A DNA stretch of 64,000 nucleotides from Chryseobacterium camelliae (GTDB lineage Bacteria > Bacteroidota > Bacteroidia > Flavobacteriales > Weeksellaceae), in contig NZ_JAUTAL010000001.1 in assembly GCF_030818575.1 (NCBI RefSeq), positions 558,001 through 622,000 of the forward strand, in the 5' to 3' direction. The notes under the pieces are model-generated. The model saw only the letters and a program-made list of their open reading frames with translations, was not told the DNA's origin and ran no database searches. The position numbers were made by a program, and so were the translations under genes. Below are positions 1-8,222 of this stretch, in pieces. Positions within the stretch are counted from its first letter, which is position 1. Every line of letters starts with the position of its first letter.

Positions 1-1
1 C

Positions 2-145
2 TTAGTACAACAGAAGCTCATAACAAAGAAAGAAATTGAGAACACGGTTCCGTTACAGATAATGTATGTGGTCACAGTAAAAGGAGAGGAGCTTTTATCG
101 TTGGTAAATGAACTATGTATTTGGGATAGAAATTGGGCCAGGTAG
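2..145 (+). CDS. HxlR-type winged-helix regulator, C-terminal fragment
   Basis: The first 47 codons of the window are open on the plus strand and end at TAG (143-145). The translation contains 'VPLQIMYVVTVKGEELLSLV' followed by a Leu-Cys-Ile-Trp stretch. This matches the end of HxlR/MarR-like winged-helix regulators, where a 'VPP.VEY.LT..G..L..ll..l..W' wing and helix close the domain. The N-terminal half lies outside the window. HxlR proteins are DNA-binding one-component regulators, often of stress or redox genes; the target here is unknown. A strong hairpin follows the stop. Confidence 0.75.
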   Translation, partial: LVQQKLITKKEIENTVPLQIMYVVTVKGEELLSLVNELCIWDRNWAR

Positions 146-194
146 AGTTGAAACTCAAAGTCAATAAATAATTCTTTTAGTTATTACCTAATGT

Positions 195-236
195 AAAATT
201 CCAATAAGGATTATCATAAATCTTTATTGGAATTTT
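195..236 (+). terminator. Terminator after the HxlR-type gene
   Basis: An 18-bp stem with one G-U pair (195-212 pairing with 219-236, loop ATCATA) ends in a T-run. It lies 50 bases after the HxlR stop. The stem is A/T symmetric and could work in both directions. Confidence 0.7.
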
Positions 237-370
237 TGGGTCGTTATTTGGCAGTGCTTATATTTAGTGGACCATAATCAATTGCTCACTATGCTTTCAA
301 TTTTAAAGACCTGTTCTGCAAAAACTTTTAGTTGGTTACTATCCAAATATTTCAAAATATTGCCATCTAT

Positions 371-685
371 CTAACCTCGTAGTAGGTTTTCAGTTTTTTT
401 CAAAAACTTCTCTGTAGCTTCTTCAAGATCTATATCCATCCGGTCAGCCAGAACAGCTAGCCACCAGACGCATTCGCCCAATTTGTGTTCCAGCTCTGTG
501 CCCGTGTTCGATGCCGGCCAGCGTTCTTGTTGCGACATCGTGTGGCGGCCAATTAAACCTGCATCAGTCAAAAATGCCAGCGCATCTTCCTCAACAGTCC
601 ATTCAATGCCGTGGTGTTGTTTCTCTAATTGATGATAAGCAGCTCTTATGTTTTTTGAGCGTTCCATGATTTCTTTAATATCCAT
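371..685 (-). CDS. MazG-like nucleotide pyrophosphohydrolase family protein
   Basis: This is a 104-residue all-helical protein. Residues 64-85 (ELEHKLGECVWWLAVLADRM) resemble the metal-binding helix of MazG/dUTPase-like NTP pyrophosphohydrolases, in which acidic residues coordinate Mg2+ next to a W..LA hydrophobic face. Family members hydrolyse NTPs or dNTPs to monophosphates and clear unwanted nucleotides, and many small ones are of unknown specificity. It is a lone gene between the HxlR fragment and the oxidoreductase block. The acidic motif is less regular than in classical MazG (E..E..E..D), so activity is not certain. The start ATG at 683-685 is the only one that keeps the helical N-terminus. 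Confidence 0.6.
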   Translation of the reverse strand: MDIKEIMERSKNIRAAYHQLEKQHHGIEWTVEEDALAFLTDAGLIGRHTMSQQERWPASNTGTELEHKLGECVWWLAVLADRMDIDLEEATEKFLKKTENLLRG

Positions 686-963
686 TTCCTTTACTTTTAT
701 ACTTGTGTTTCTACTAGGCTCTGTTTTTATATGTTCAGGTTCTATGGTAATGACATTAATGTCTCGCAGTTACGTATCTCCTTCCAACGTTACGGAAATT
801 GCGTTTAAATGATCATTAGCTAATGTGTTCCAGCTGACGGGCGGCAAATACTATGTTGTAGTATTCATCTTATTAAACACTTCGTGATAACCGGTCTATG
901 GCAAGAGGCTGTTAAGAAATTCACATTCGGCGTCCTGCCGGAAAATGATCAGTTTCTACTGTT

Positions 964-1959
964 TTATTGTGTTATGTCAATGAGATGGGTATCCGGAATA
1001 TCGTAGATAATTGATACGCCATAAGCCGAACCCGGCGATTGGTACCCGGTCTTAAAATCCCCATTCAGTATACGGTTGGCTACCGCCATAACCGACAATG
1101 GGGTAAGTGTATAACCTGATGGTGCATCTACGGCGGCACGGAATATTTCTCCATTATCACTAACCACTTCAGCGGAAAGTGCATTTCTTCCGGCTGCGCG
1201 TTCCTCAGCGGTGGGTCCGTCTGGCAGGTTTTCTGAAGTCATGTCAGGCAATCCAACAGCCGGTAATTGCAATGAGAAATATTCTTCAATATTCGGAATC
1301 TTCGTTGATTTATAAGAAAGGATGATTCCTCCTAACGGTGTCGGGAGGCATTCTTCTTCATCATCTGCAAAGCGGAACATTTTAGGTTTGGCATGGGGCT
1401 GGGCAATGATCTCATTGTCCTTCCGCACCAATATGCCCAGATCAGCTATATTTTTGCTGCTGATAATTGAACCTCTCGAAAATCCCCCAAAGTGCCAAAA
1501 TCCTACCGAAAGCTTTTGTGGATTCTTTACTTTTCCGGCTACATAAACCGCCAACGCATCGTAACTTACAAATAAGCCTGCCCCTGATATTAACTGAATA
1601 TGCGCTTCTTTAGCTTTCAGATCCAATGTTTCTGCCAGTTGATAGGTTTCCAGTTCGGCACTGATGTCAAGGTAGTGCACGCCCGATTTCAGACACGCAT
1701 GCATTGCCTGTTCTGCAGTAAACTTAAATGGCCCTGCTGCATTGATCAAAACTTTTTTGTCTGCCAAAGCTATTTTCCAGGCGGTTTCATCTCCTACGGT
1801 AAACACGTGATAGGGAACTTGTAACTCCGAAGCTAAATCCCGAATCTTGTCGTGTTCTCTTCCGGCTACTTCAAAATCAAGCTTTAGTTCTTTGGCTCTT
1901 TCCGCTATAATTTTCCCGGTATATCCCGCTGCTCCGTAAATGAGCATTTTATTTTCCAT
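964..1959 (-). CDS. Saccharopine dehydrogenase-like / trans-acting enoyl reductase-type NAD(P)-binding protein
   Basis: The protein has 331 residues with an N-terminal Rossmann motif GAAGYTG at residues 9-15, followed by the 'VAGR....L..LA..L' pattern of the saccharopine dehydrogenase-like superfamily. In bacteria such proteins are mostly uncharacterised oxidoreductases; true saccharopine dehydrogenases are larger and have a different C-terminal domain. It is the last gene of a minus-strand row (NTF2-like, TetR, GyrI-like, SDR, this gene), 29 bases after the SDR, so it is probably co-transcribed. The specific substrate cannot be read from sequence. Confidence 0.75.
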   Translation of the reverse strand: MENKMLIYGAAGYTGKIIAERAKELKLDFEVAGREHDKIRDLASELQVPYHVFTVGDETAWKIALADKKVLINAAGPFKFTAEQAMHACLKSGVHYLDISAELETYQLAETLDLKAKEAHIQLISGAGLFVSYDALAVYVAGKVKNPQKLSVGFWHFGGFSRGSIISSKNIADLGILVRKDNEIIAQPHAKPKMFRFADDEEECLPTPLGGIILSYKSTKIPNIEEYFSLQLPAVGLPDMTSENLPDGPTAEERAAGRNALSAEVVSDNGEIFRAAVDAPSGYTLTPLSVMAVANRILNGDFKTGYQSPGSAYGVSIIYDIPDTHLIDITQ

Positions 1960-1988
1960 CTCTTATAATGTTGTTAAAAATGTATGGC

Positions 1989-2774
1989 TTAAAAAATAGT
2001 AGGGACAGTACCTCCGTCTATTACATAATTTGCGCCCGTGATATAGGAAGCTTTAGGAGATGCAAGAAAGCCTACCAGATGCGCAATTTCCTCAGGCTGT
2101 GCCATCCTGTTCATCGGCACACCGCCCAGACTGTCCATGACCAATTGCTGCGTTTCGTCAAAGCTTTTCCCGATAGAGGAAGCGTAACTATTGAGAAAGG
2201 CCTCCATTGCCGTGGTCTTTACCATTCCCGGGGAAACAGTGATCACCCGGATGCCCTTTGAAGCCACTTCATTGGCCAGTGCCTTACTGTAATTATTCAG
2301 TGCCGCTTTAGAAACACCGTAGGACAGGTTGGAAGCATACAGTGGCAGCTTGCCGTTAAGCGAAGAGATATGGATAACCACGCCCTGGTTTCGTGCAATC
2401 ATCGAGGGAACGATGGCCTTATCCAATTTTATGGCCGCCAGTAAATTCAGTTGAAGGTCATTTTCCCAGTCCTGCTCCGTCAGGACGCTAAACCCACCCG
2501 CAGGGGCAGATGTGCCGCCGACATTATTGATCAGGATATCCAGGTTTTTGTACTGATCCAACAGCTGTCCTGCAAGTTCGTTGATACTATCGCTATGGAT
2601 AAGATCCGCTTTGATAAAATCATATGGTATCTTTTCAGCAGGTTCATGCCGTGCCGAAACGATAACCGTTGCCCCTAATGAAGCCAGTTCATCCGCTATC
2701 GCTTTGCCTATTCCCTTGGTCCCGCCTGTAACCAGTGCGGTCCTACCTGTTAGTTCTTGTGTTGTTCTTTCCAT
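1989..2774 (-). CDS. SDR-family oxidoreductase
   Basis: This is a 261-residue classical short-chain dehydrogenase/reductase. It has the cofactor motif TGGTKGIG at residues 16-23, NNVGG near 83-87, catalytic Ser138, and YGVSK at 152-156 supplying the catalytic Tyr and Lys. Length and motif spacing fit the 250-residue classical SDR class, with the C-terminal 'G.NYVIDGG' close to the end. NAD(P)(H) drives oxidation or reduction of an alcohol or carbonyl; the substrate is unknown. A copy of the palindromic operator lies 17 bases upstream of its start (2792-2805), so expression probably follows the TetR regulator encoded two genes upstream. Confidence 0.88.
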   Translation of the reverse strand: MERTTQELTGRTALVTGGTKGIGKAIADELASLGATVIVSARHEPAEKIPYDFIKADLIHSDSINELAGQLLDQYKNLDILINNVGGTSAPAGGFSVLTEQDWENDLQLNLLAAIKLDKAIVPSMIARNQGVVIHISSLNGKLPLYASNLSYGVSKAALNNYSKALANEVASKGIRVITVSPGMVKTTAMEAFLNSYASSIGKSFDETQQLVMDSLGGVPMNRMAQPEEIAHLVGFLASPKASYITGANYVIDGGTVPTIF

Positions 2775-2791
2775 TATTGATTTTTATTTTT

Positions 2792-2805
2792 GGAGCGATT
2801 GTTCC
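2792..2805 (-). promoter_or_regulatory. Operator copy 1 of the TetR-type palindrome (before the SDR gene)
   Basis: GGAGCGATTGTTCC is an imperfect palindrome 17 bases before the SDR start and 8 bases after the stop of the GyrI-like gene. It matches the perfect palindrome GGAGCGATCGCTCC at 3452-3465 at 12 of 14 positions and is the reverse complement of the copy at 4090-4103. The upstream flank (an AT-rich TTAATTAAAT stretch) is also shared with copy 2. Confidence 0.75.
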
Positions 2806-2813
2806 ATATTTAA

Positions 2814-3437
2814 TTAAAAAAATGATACTTCTGAAACGGGATCGCGCAAGATGGTTTGGAGATGGGCCTGGCTTTGGCCTCTTTCAAAACTGACCAGATG
2901 AATTTCCTGGTGCATCCCTGATTTTTTTAGTCCGTTTGCTGTTGCAAACTCTTGCAGGATGGGCAGCGTTTCCAATTCTCCTGCAAAAGGTCCGCTATGT
3001 AAGATCTGTACACATTTTCCAGCGGTATATTCAAAATGTTCAAAGGCATTGGCGAAGGCAAGATCCTTTCTTTGCCAGGCAACCTGCCTGATGTGCTCAT
3101 CGGTAAAGAAATCTGGGATACCTATGGCAATCCTGTACTGGAGCAGAGCCAGATCCACCGTCGTGTAAAAATTCCCGATATCCACATACCCCACTTTGTC
3201 TTCATCAAACCAGTAGAATATTTCGACAATATTGCTGGCAATAGCATTGTCTATATCGGCAGAGCCGCTATACAGGGCTTCTGCAAATGCTGCGATAGCT
3301 TTTTTCTTTGCATAAAAAGCATCGGTTCCCGGACTGCCGCTCCCTAAAATAGAAACATAGCTAGCCCTTGATATTTCTATGATTTCCGGCTGCGTGCTTG
3401 CCGTGAAGTAATCTTGGTATTGTTTGGATGTATTCAT
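2814..3437 (-). CDS. GyrI-like small-molecule-binding domain protein
   Basis: The protein has 207 residues. The early segment 'EIIEISRASYVSILGSGSPG' followed by 'YAKKKAIAAFAEALY' fits stand-alone GyrI-like/SOUL-fold proteins, which begin with a strand, a 'G.G.P' turn and a long helix. A second acidic, aromatic half fits the expected tandem-repeat fold. Such domains bind small hydrophobic or cationic molecules, and some are hydrolases or sequestering proteins. It sits directly downstream of the TetR gene and behind the perfect operator palindrome, so a role in sensing or handling the TetR ligand is plausible. Function is inferred from fold-level resemblance only. Confidence 0.6.
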   Translation of the reverse strand: MNTSKQYQDYFTASTQPEIIEISRASYVSILGSGSPGTDAFYAKKKAIAAFAEALYSGSADIDNAIASNIVEIFYWFDEDKVGYVDIGNFYTTVDLALLQYRIAIGIPDFFTDEHIRQVAWQRKDLAFANAFEHFEYTAGKCVQILHSGPFAGELETLPILQEFATANGLKKSGMHQEIHLVSFERGQSQAHLQTILRDPVSEVSFF

Positions 3438-3451
3438 TTGTCTATGATTTA

Positions 3452-3465
3452 GGAGCGATCGCTCC
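3452..3465 (-). promoter_or_regulatory. Operator copy 2, perfect 14-bp palindrome (before the GyrI-like gene)
   Basis: GGAGCGATCGCTCC is perfectly self-complementary. It lies 14 bases upstream of the GyrI-like start and downstream of the TetR stop, inside a short gap. TetR dimers bind such palindromes, and the adjacent TetR-type gene is the obvious candidate binder. Confidence 0.8.
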
Positions 3466-3483
3466 AGATTTGATTAAAAAATT

Positions 3484-4062
3484 TTATTGGCTGATCTGCT
3501 TAATTAGAAACTCAGCCATCTTCTTGATTCTCATTTTGTCCCTGTGAATGATAAAGGATTCGTGCCAGCCGGTAAACTGGTTGATGATATAGTCGGTTAG
3601 CATTTCCGCGTCATTGCTCACTGTGATTTCATTTCGTTCAATAGCTTTTTTGATCAGGTCTATCAGAAGGTTGTAAGTGAAATCGTTATCAGCCTTGATG
3701 ATCTGTTGTACCGATTCATCACTTGTAGCCACTTCAAAAGTAGTTTTAATAGTCAGGCAGCTGTTGGGCTCATTGGTAATGGCATACACGGAAGAGTTGA
3801 TAAATTTCTCTATTGCTTTCAACGGTGATTTAATAGGCTGCAACATTTTCCTGGCGGCATCCATCCGGGATTCGGTATAGAGCTTGATTGCCTTGATGAA
3901 AAGCTGGTGCTTATCACCGATGGTATTATACAGGCTGCTGTTGCTGATGCCCATTGCTTCGGTAAGATCACGGGTTGATGCACCATTATAGCCTTTTTTC
4001 CAAAAGACATCCATTGCTTTTGAGACTGCCAATTGTTCATCAAATTCTACGTTTCTTGCCAT
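3484..4062 (-). CDS. TetR/AcrR-family transcriptional repressor
   Basis: The protein has 192 residues from ATG at 4060-4062 (MARNVEFDEQ). A longer reading frame exists upstream but would run through the promoter and operator, so the short start is chosen. The N-terminal helix-turn-helix is at about residues 28-51 (ASTRDLTEAMGISNSSLYNT), typical of TetR; the C-terminal two thirds are helical and would hold the ligand pocket and dimer interface. The gene has a TATCTTTG -7 element just before it and an operator palindrome overlapping the upstream promoter, which indicates autorepression. Two more operators precede the next two genes. The ligand is unknown. Confidence 0.9.
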   Translation of the reverse strand: MARNVEFDEQLAVSKAMDVFWKKGYNGASTRDLTEAMGISNSSLYNTIGDKHQLFIKAIKLYTESRMDAARKMLQPIKSPLKAIEKFINSSVYAITNEPNSCLTIKTTFEVATSDESVQQIIKADNDFTYNLLIDLIKKAIERNEITVSNDAEMLTDYIINQFTGWHESFIIHRDKMRIKKMAEFLIKQISQ

Positions 4063-4070
4063 AACTACTG

Positions 4071-4078
4071 CAAAGATA
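4071..4078 (-). promoter_or_regulatory. TAnnTTTG -7 element of the tetR-type gene
   Basis: TATCTTTG on the minus strand lies 9 bases before the ATG at 4062. With transcription normally starting 4-7 bases after this element, the mRNA would be nearly leaderless. The operator at 4090-4103 lies just upstream, over the -33 region. Confidence 0.7.
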
Positions 4079-4089
4079 TAAAATATTCT

Positions 4090-4103
4090 GGAACAATCGC
4101 TCC
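4090..4103 (-). promoter_or_regulatory. Operator copy 3 of the TetR-type palindrome (before tetR itself)
   Basis: The plus strand reads GGAACAATCGCTCC, the reverse complement of copy 1. It covers the expected -33 region of the tetR promoter, the usual position for autorepression. Confidence 0.75.
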
Positions 4104-4120
4104 TGAAATTTATTTTATTA

Positions 4121-4456
4121 TCAGAGTAAATCAGCTTTTGCGTTTGCAATCTTTTCTTCTTTAAAAGTGAGATCAAATATTCCCCCTATTTTTCCTTCGG
4201 GAAAGTCACCTGTAAATTCGACTTCAATGTGAGCTTCATTGTCGCTGATAATGTTCAGCCTTACGAGTTGTGTCTGGGTTTTATAGCCAATGAAATAACT
4301 TTCAAAATAATTTCTGATTCCTGCGTGTCCCTTGAAAACCTTTCCGACAGAAGGGTCGTCAAGGACTGCGTTTTTATGCCATTTTTCTAAATAGCCTTTT
4401 GTGTCATAGGCATTGCTTGCTGCAATAAATTCCTGTATAAAGATGTTGATATCCAT
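4121..4456 (-). CDS. NTF2-like / SnoaL-like protein
   Basis: The protein has 111 residues. It starts with helix 'FIQEFIAASNAYDTKGYLEKW', continues with 'DDPSVGKVFKGHAGIRNYFE' and ends in four amphipathic strands: the helix-helix-curved-sheet layout of the NTF2/SnoaL superfamily. Members are cone-shaped folds used as polyketide cyclases, isomerases or ligand-binding proteins, and most small stand-alone ones have no known role. It lies upstream of the TetR gene on the same strand, 58 bases away, but that gap contains the tetR promoter and operator, so it may be a separate unit. Confidence 0.7.
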   Translation of the reverse strand: MDINIFIQEFIAASNAYDTKGYLEKWHKNAVLDDPSVGKVFKGHAGIRNYFESYFIGYKTQTQLVRLNIISDNEAHIEVEFTGDFPEGKIGGIFDLTFKEEKIANAKADLL

Positions 4457-4640
4457 TGTATGTTATTTTATCCATATTGGTTTGAGCTTCAGGATCTGCT
4501 GATATACCGGGCAATGCTCCGAATGTGCCCCGCAGGTAGCCAATACTCATTAAAAATTCGTTTATGATCTGCCCGCCTGTAAAGCGGAATGTTTTTTTAA
4601 ATAATTCTTTACCAAAGATAGCCTAGCAGAAACTGATAAA

Positions 4641-4680
4641 ATTCGTCAAAACGGAGTATTATGTTGCTGTTTTGACGAAT
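4641..4680 (-). terminator. 12-bp inverted repeat, probable terminator of the next NTF2-like gene
   Basis: ATTCGTCAAAAC (4641-4652) and its exact reverse complement (4669-4680) flank a 16-base loop. On the minus strand the hairpin starts three bases after the stop of the gene ending at 4684 and is followed by a short T-run. A large loop makes it a weak terminator; an operator role is the alternative. Confidence 0.5.
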
Positions 4681-4683
4681 CCG

Positions 4684-5085
4684 TTATTTTTCCATTTCAC
4701 CGAAAAACAGGTCGTTGACATGGATGGTGTCCAAAAATTCTCTTTCCTCTGTGATCAGGCCGCCTTCCAGCTTCATGAGCACCACAATCTCGTTATCGTA
4801 GATTTTGCCGTCGACACGCACAGCAAAATTATTCAAATGTACTACGGCACTGTTTCCTTCTACAACGACAGACCGTATGGATATTGTTAGTCCTTTCGGG
4901 AAACGATCTTGCAGTAGTTTATGAATATTGGCCATATCTTCCGGCGTTCGCCATCCGCCCAGCGGCCAAGACCCATCACCACTAATCCAGTAAGTGGCAT
5001 CTGGGGATTTGTATTTTAGTATATCTTCAAATCTGCCGTCTGTCACGGCCTGGTAGTAAGCTTTTACAATTTCTTTTGCTTCCAT
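4684..5085 (-). CDS. NTF2-like / SnoaL-like protein (ketosteroid isomerase-type fold)
   Basis: The protein has 133 residues from ATG at 5083-5085. An upstream TTG would add eleven residues of no family resemblance. It starts 'MEAKEIVKAYYQAVTDGRFE' and contains 'YWISGDGSWPLGGW', 'IHKLL', and the closing 'VRVDGKIYDNEIVVLMKLEG...E.REFLDT' strands of NTF2-like proteins annotated as ketosteroid isomerase-related. Such proteins are cytosolic and homodimeric. The exact reaction is unknown. It is a single gene bounded by a hairpin downstream. Confidence 0.75.
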   Translation of the reverse strand: MEAKEIVKAYYQAVTDGRFEDILKYKSPDATYWISGDGSWPLGGWRTPEDMANIHKLLQDRFPKGLTISIRSVVVEGNSAVVHLNNFAVRVDGKIYDNEIVVLMKLEGGLITEEREFLDTIHVNDLFFGEMEK

Positions 5086-5164
5086 TGCTTTGATTTTAAA
5101 TAATTTATTATGTAACAATCAGTAAACTATTTCATTTAGTTGTCTTTAAGGTACTTTTTTGATT

Positions 5165-5752
5165 TTAGCAGGATAAATCTTTAGGCATATCCCATACATC
5201 GAAAGGAAAATATCTGTAACAGAGTGAGCCTACATCATATATATCACATTGATAGGTGCCGCAGGTACTATAATCGAATGGAAATTCTTCCACGTGTTCC
5301 AAGTAATCCGTAGATAACATTACATAAGCATTAGAGGGAATACTATTCTTCAATAAACGATGGGCATCAACAAGGGTGTTTCCGTAGAGTTTGCTGAAAC
5401 GGTCTATTTTAAATTCTTCTATATGCCCGTAATGTGCAATTGCCTTCAGCTCTAATTGGCCAATTTCAGGAAATTTCTGCTGGTAAAGCAGGATGATTCT
5501 TTTAAATGCATTGCGCATCTGTGCGAACTGTCGCACAACATCTTCTACCGATGGTGCAATTCCCATCCGATAAAATAAGATCGCATCGCCTTCTATCTCA
5601 GAAATTCTAAAAGAAAGACGGTTACAGTCAATGATTTTACTGAGAAGGCGGCGTATAATGATTAGTCCTTCAGTTGGATCAACATCTCTGATAAAGTGTG
5701 AATATCCGCTAATATCCACAATAAAGACCATACCTTGATTATCTCCTGACAT
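5165..5752 (-). CDS. DUF2652 family protein (class III cyclase-like fold)
   Basis: The protein has 195 residues from ATG at 5750-5752; a GTG two codons earlier is also possible. 'GMVFIVDISGYSHFIRDVDP' followed by 'SEIEGDAILFYRMG' resembles the first metal-binding strand (DISGFT.F) and the 'E.EGD...F' motif of adenylate/guanylate cyclase homology domains, on which DUF2652 is modelled. The later 'KAIAHYGHIEEFKIDRFSKLYGNTLVDAHRLLK' matches the cyclase 'A.HxG......YG..v..A.RL' segment. The first Asp is kept, but nucleotide cyclase activity is not proven for this family. It is a stand-alone gene before an AraC-type regulator. Confidence 0.75.
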   Translation of the reverse strand: MSGDNQGMVFIVDISGYSHFIRDVDPTEGLIIIRRLLSKIIDCNRLSFRISEIEGDAILFYRMGIAPSVEDVVRQFAQMRNAFKRIILLYQQKFPEIGQLELKAIAHYGHIEEFKIDRFSKLYGNTLVDAHRLLKNSIPSNAYVMLSTDYLEHVEEFPFDYSTCGTYQCDIYDVGSLCYRYFPFDVWDMPKDLSC

Positions 5753-5843
5753 AAGCACATTTTTAATACCATAAAGTTGACTGTTTTTGTCCTGGAAAAG
5801 TTAGCCGGATTTACCTTATACTTAGCTCTATTTCCTGACAGGC

Positions 5844-6758
5844 TTAGTTGAATGACTGCCTGAACTGAACGGGTGACATATTCGTCTTCTTTTTGAAGAG
5901 ACGGTTAAGTGACTGGGGCTGCTCAAAACCCAGCATATAGGAGATTTCTGCAACGCTGAGATGCGATGTGGTGAGCAATGTTTTGGCTTCTTCAATTAGA
6001 AGCTCCTGAATATGGCCCTGTGCACTTTTACCTGTAGATAGACGCAGCAGGTCACTTAGATAATTTGGCGACATATGGAGTTGCTCCGCAAAATATTTAA
6101 CATTTGGCAGACCATCCTCCATAAGTTTGCCGGAAGAAAAATAAGATTCCAGCATCTTTTCAAATTTGACAACGTAATGTTCGTTGTTGGATTTTCTGGT
6201 AATGAACTGACGGTTGTAATACCTATTGCCATATACCAACAGGAGTTCGATAAAGGCAACGATGGCCTCCTGGCTGAACAGATCGATACTATTGGTATAT
6301 TCCTGCATAATACTGGCCATCAGGCCGCGGATATGTATCTTTTCCATTTCGGATAAAAATAATGCTTCATTCACTTCATAATCAAAAAATGCGTAATTTT
6401 TTAGTTTTGAATATAAGGGAAATGAACGGATAAAATCCGGATGAAAGACCAGCGAGAACCCATCGGTCACCTGACTGCTTCCAGGTTCAACCGTCAATAC
6501 CTGACCAGGCTTTATAAATGACATTACGCCCTCGGTAAAGTCATAGTGCTTGGGCCCATATCGTAAAATACAGTCTGAATTTTCTTTGATGGAAATACAA
6601 TAGAGATCCATCACAATCGAAATATCTGCAGCTGGATTAATATAGGAAGCCGCTGAAAAATCAATAATGCTCAACAACGGATGCTGTGGCTTGTTCAGCT
6701 TAAGCAGTTTATGGTAATCCTCTACGGATTTTATAACTCTGAAATTCTGATTTGACAT
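5844..6758 (-). CDS. AraC-family transcriptional regulator (copy 1)
   Basis: The protein has 304 residues. A cupin-like sensing N-terminus (about 1-180) begins 'SVEDYHKLLKLNKPQHPLLS'. The C-terminal AraC DNA-binding domain (about 205-304) has two helix-turn-helices, the second with 'LSVAEISYMLGFEQPQSLNR' and the closing 'KKKTNMSPVQFRQ' signature. It is a paralogue of the AraC protein at 8223-9134. In Bacteroidota this AraC type is usually placed next to an oxidoreductase it controls; here the neighbour is the aldo/keto reductase at 6864-7850, on the same strand and upstream. Target and ligand are unknown. Confidence 0.88.
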   Translation of the reverse strand: MSNQNFRVIKSVEDYHKLLKLNKPQHPLLSIIDFSAASYINPAADISIVMDLYCISIKENSDCILRYGPKHYDFTEGVMSFIKPGQVLTVEPGSSQVTDGFSLVFHPDFIRSFPLYSKLKNYAFFDYEVNEALFLSEMEKIHIRGLMASIMQEYTNSIDLFSQEAIVAFIELLLVYGNRYYNRQFITRKSNNEHYVVKFEKMLESYFSSGKLMEDGLPNVKYFAEQLHMSPNYLSDLLRLSTGKSAQGHIQELLIEEAKTLLTTSHLSVAEISYMLGFEQPQSLNRLFKKKTNMSPVQFRQSFN

Positions 6759-6863
6759 TGTCGTTCGATTAAAATCTTAAACCTGACTAATTAACATTTT
6801 ATAGGGAAATCAATCGGTTGCTAATGTTCTTCTGCTCGATTTTGGCAAGCTATTTCAATTCTT

Positions 6864-7850
6864 TTAAAAGGACTGTAAAATATTCCGATCTCCGGTATTG
6901 GTCCCCAGTGGAATGATACGTTCGATACGTTCCATATCCTCTTTGCTGAGTACAACCTCCGTTGCAGCAATATTCTGTTCTATATATTGTACCCTTTTTG
7001 TACCCGGTATCGGTGTTACGCCTTTGGCAATTACCCAGGCAATCGATAACTGCGTTTCGGTGATCGATTTTTCGACAGCCAGCATTTGCAATTCCTCTAC
7101 AAGTTCTATATTCTTGTAAAACTGTTCTCCCTGGAAGCGGGGTATTGACCTTCTGAAATCATCCGCATCAAAATCGTCAGGCGTCTTTATCTGTCCGGTA
7201 AGAAATCCTCTTCCGAGGGGTGAATATGCAACCATCCCTATACCGAGCTCCCGTGTAGCCTGATATACGCCATCTTCTTCGGCACTTCGTTCAAAAAGGG
7301 AATATTCGTTTTGAACAGCGGTGATGGGATAGGTTTTATTAGCCCTTCGTATCAAATTCTCGGTCACTTCTGAAATACCAATATATTTGATTTTGCCTTC
7401 CTTTACAAGCTCTGCCATTGCCCCAACAGTCTCTTCGATCGGAACCTCCGGATCGGGACGGTGCATGTAATACAGGTCGATCACATCCGTCTGTAGATTT
7501 TTAAGGGATCGTTCCACCGCTTTTTTTACATAATCCGGCCTTCCATTGATGCGCCAGGTAACCTGATCATTGTCGTCAATCTCAAATCCGAATTTTGTTG
7601 CAATGATATATTTGTCCCTATTCCCCTTAATTGCATTTCCAACCAACCGTTCATTGGTCAGGGGGCCATACAGGTCGGCGGTGTCTAGGAAGTTGCCTCC
7701 CAGCTCAAGCGAGCGGTGTATGGTTGCTATCGATTCCTTTTCGTCTGCCTTTCCATAGGTATTAAAGCCAACGGATGGGCTCATTCCCATACAACCCAGG
7801 CCTATCAATGAGATTTCCAATCCCTGCGTTCCTAATTGTCTTGTTTTCAT
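6864..7850 (-). CDS. Aldo/keto reductase
   Basis: The protein has 328 residues of an NADPH-dependent TIM barrel. The catalytic tetrad is visible as Asp56 (FLDTADLYG), Tyr61, Lys86 (ATKFG) and His130 (YYMHRPDP). 'GLGCMGMS' near the N-terminus and 'YSPLGRGFLTG' in the middle place it in the AKR13-like/YakC-type group. Reduction of aldehydes or ketones is expected, with an unknown natural substrate. It is flanked by the two AraC-type regulators, 105 bases from the nearer one. Confidence 0.9.
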   Translation of the reverse strand: MKTRQLGTQGLEISLIGLGCMGMSPSVGFNTYGKADEKESIATIHRSLELGGNFLDTADLYGPLTNERLVGNAIKGNRDKYIIATKFGFEIDDNDQVTWRINGRPDYVKKAVERSLKNLQTDVIDLYYMHRPDPEVPIEETVGAMAELVKEGKIKYIGISEVTENLIRRANKTYPITAVQNEYSLFERSAEEDGVYQATRELGIGMVAYSPLGRGFLTGQIKTPDDFDADDFRRSIPRFQGEQFYKNIELVEELQMLAVEKSITETQLSIAWVIAKGVTPIPGTKRVQYIEQNIAATEVVLSKEDMERIERIIPLGTNTGDRNILQSF

Positions 7851-8222
7851 CTGACTTTTGATTTTATATTGATATTGAATTCTGATATATATCTTATCGA
7901 TACTCTTGCAGCCAAATCATCCTATTGGAACGCAAAAGAAATCTTCCTTTTTAAAATTGAAAAGTGTATCATGCACCACCTGGTCCGTAAATCTGGTTCA
8001 GTTTAGATTTTCATTGATCTATGCACCAAGAATTGAGGTGATCTTTCAGCCGGGTAAATTACTTGTCTGATCAGTAGCTCAGCCAACGACCTGCTTATAT
8101 TTCCCAACAAGGCATTAAAAATCTAAGTGATGAATGATGAACAAAATTAGGGTGGCGCTGAAAGGAAATTGTTGCCCGATTACCAAAAGATGTAACCAAA
8201 TACAGGAAAATGCCGTTTGAAG
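7851..8222. other. 372-base spacer with no recognised gene
   Basis: The region between the aldo/keto reductase start and the stop of the second AraC gene has no convincing open frame, RNA gene or repeat. It should hold the aldo/keto reductase promoter, but I see no exact TAnnTTTG element at a convincing distance. Confidence 0.5.

Noticed and set aside
1322..1824. Plus-strand open frames opposite the saccharopine dehydrogenase-like gene
   Set aside because: These are antisense shadows without motifs or proper start context.
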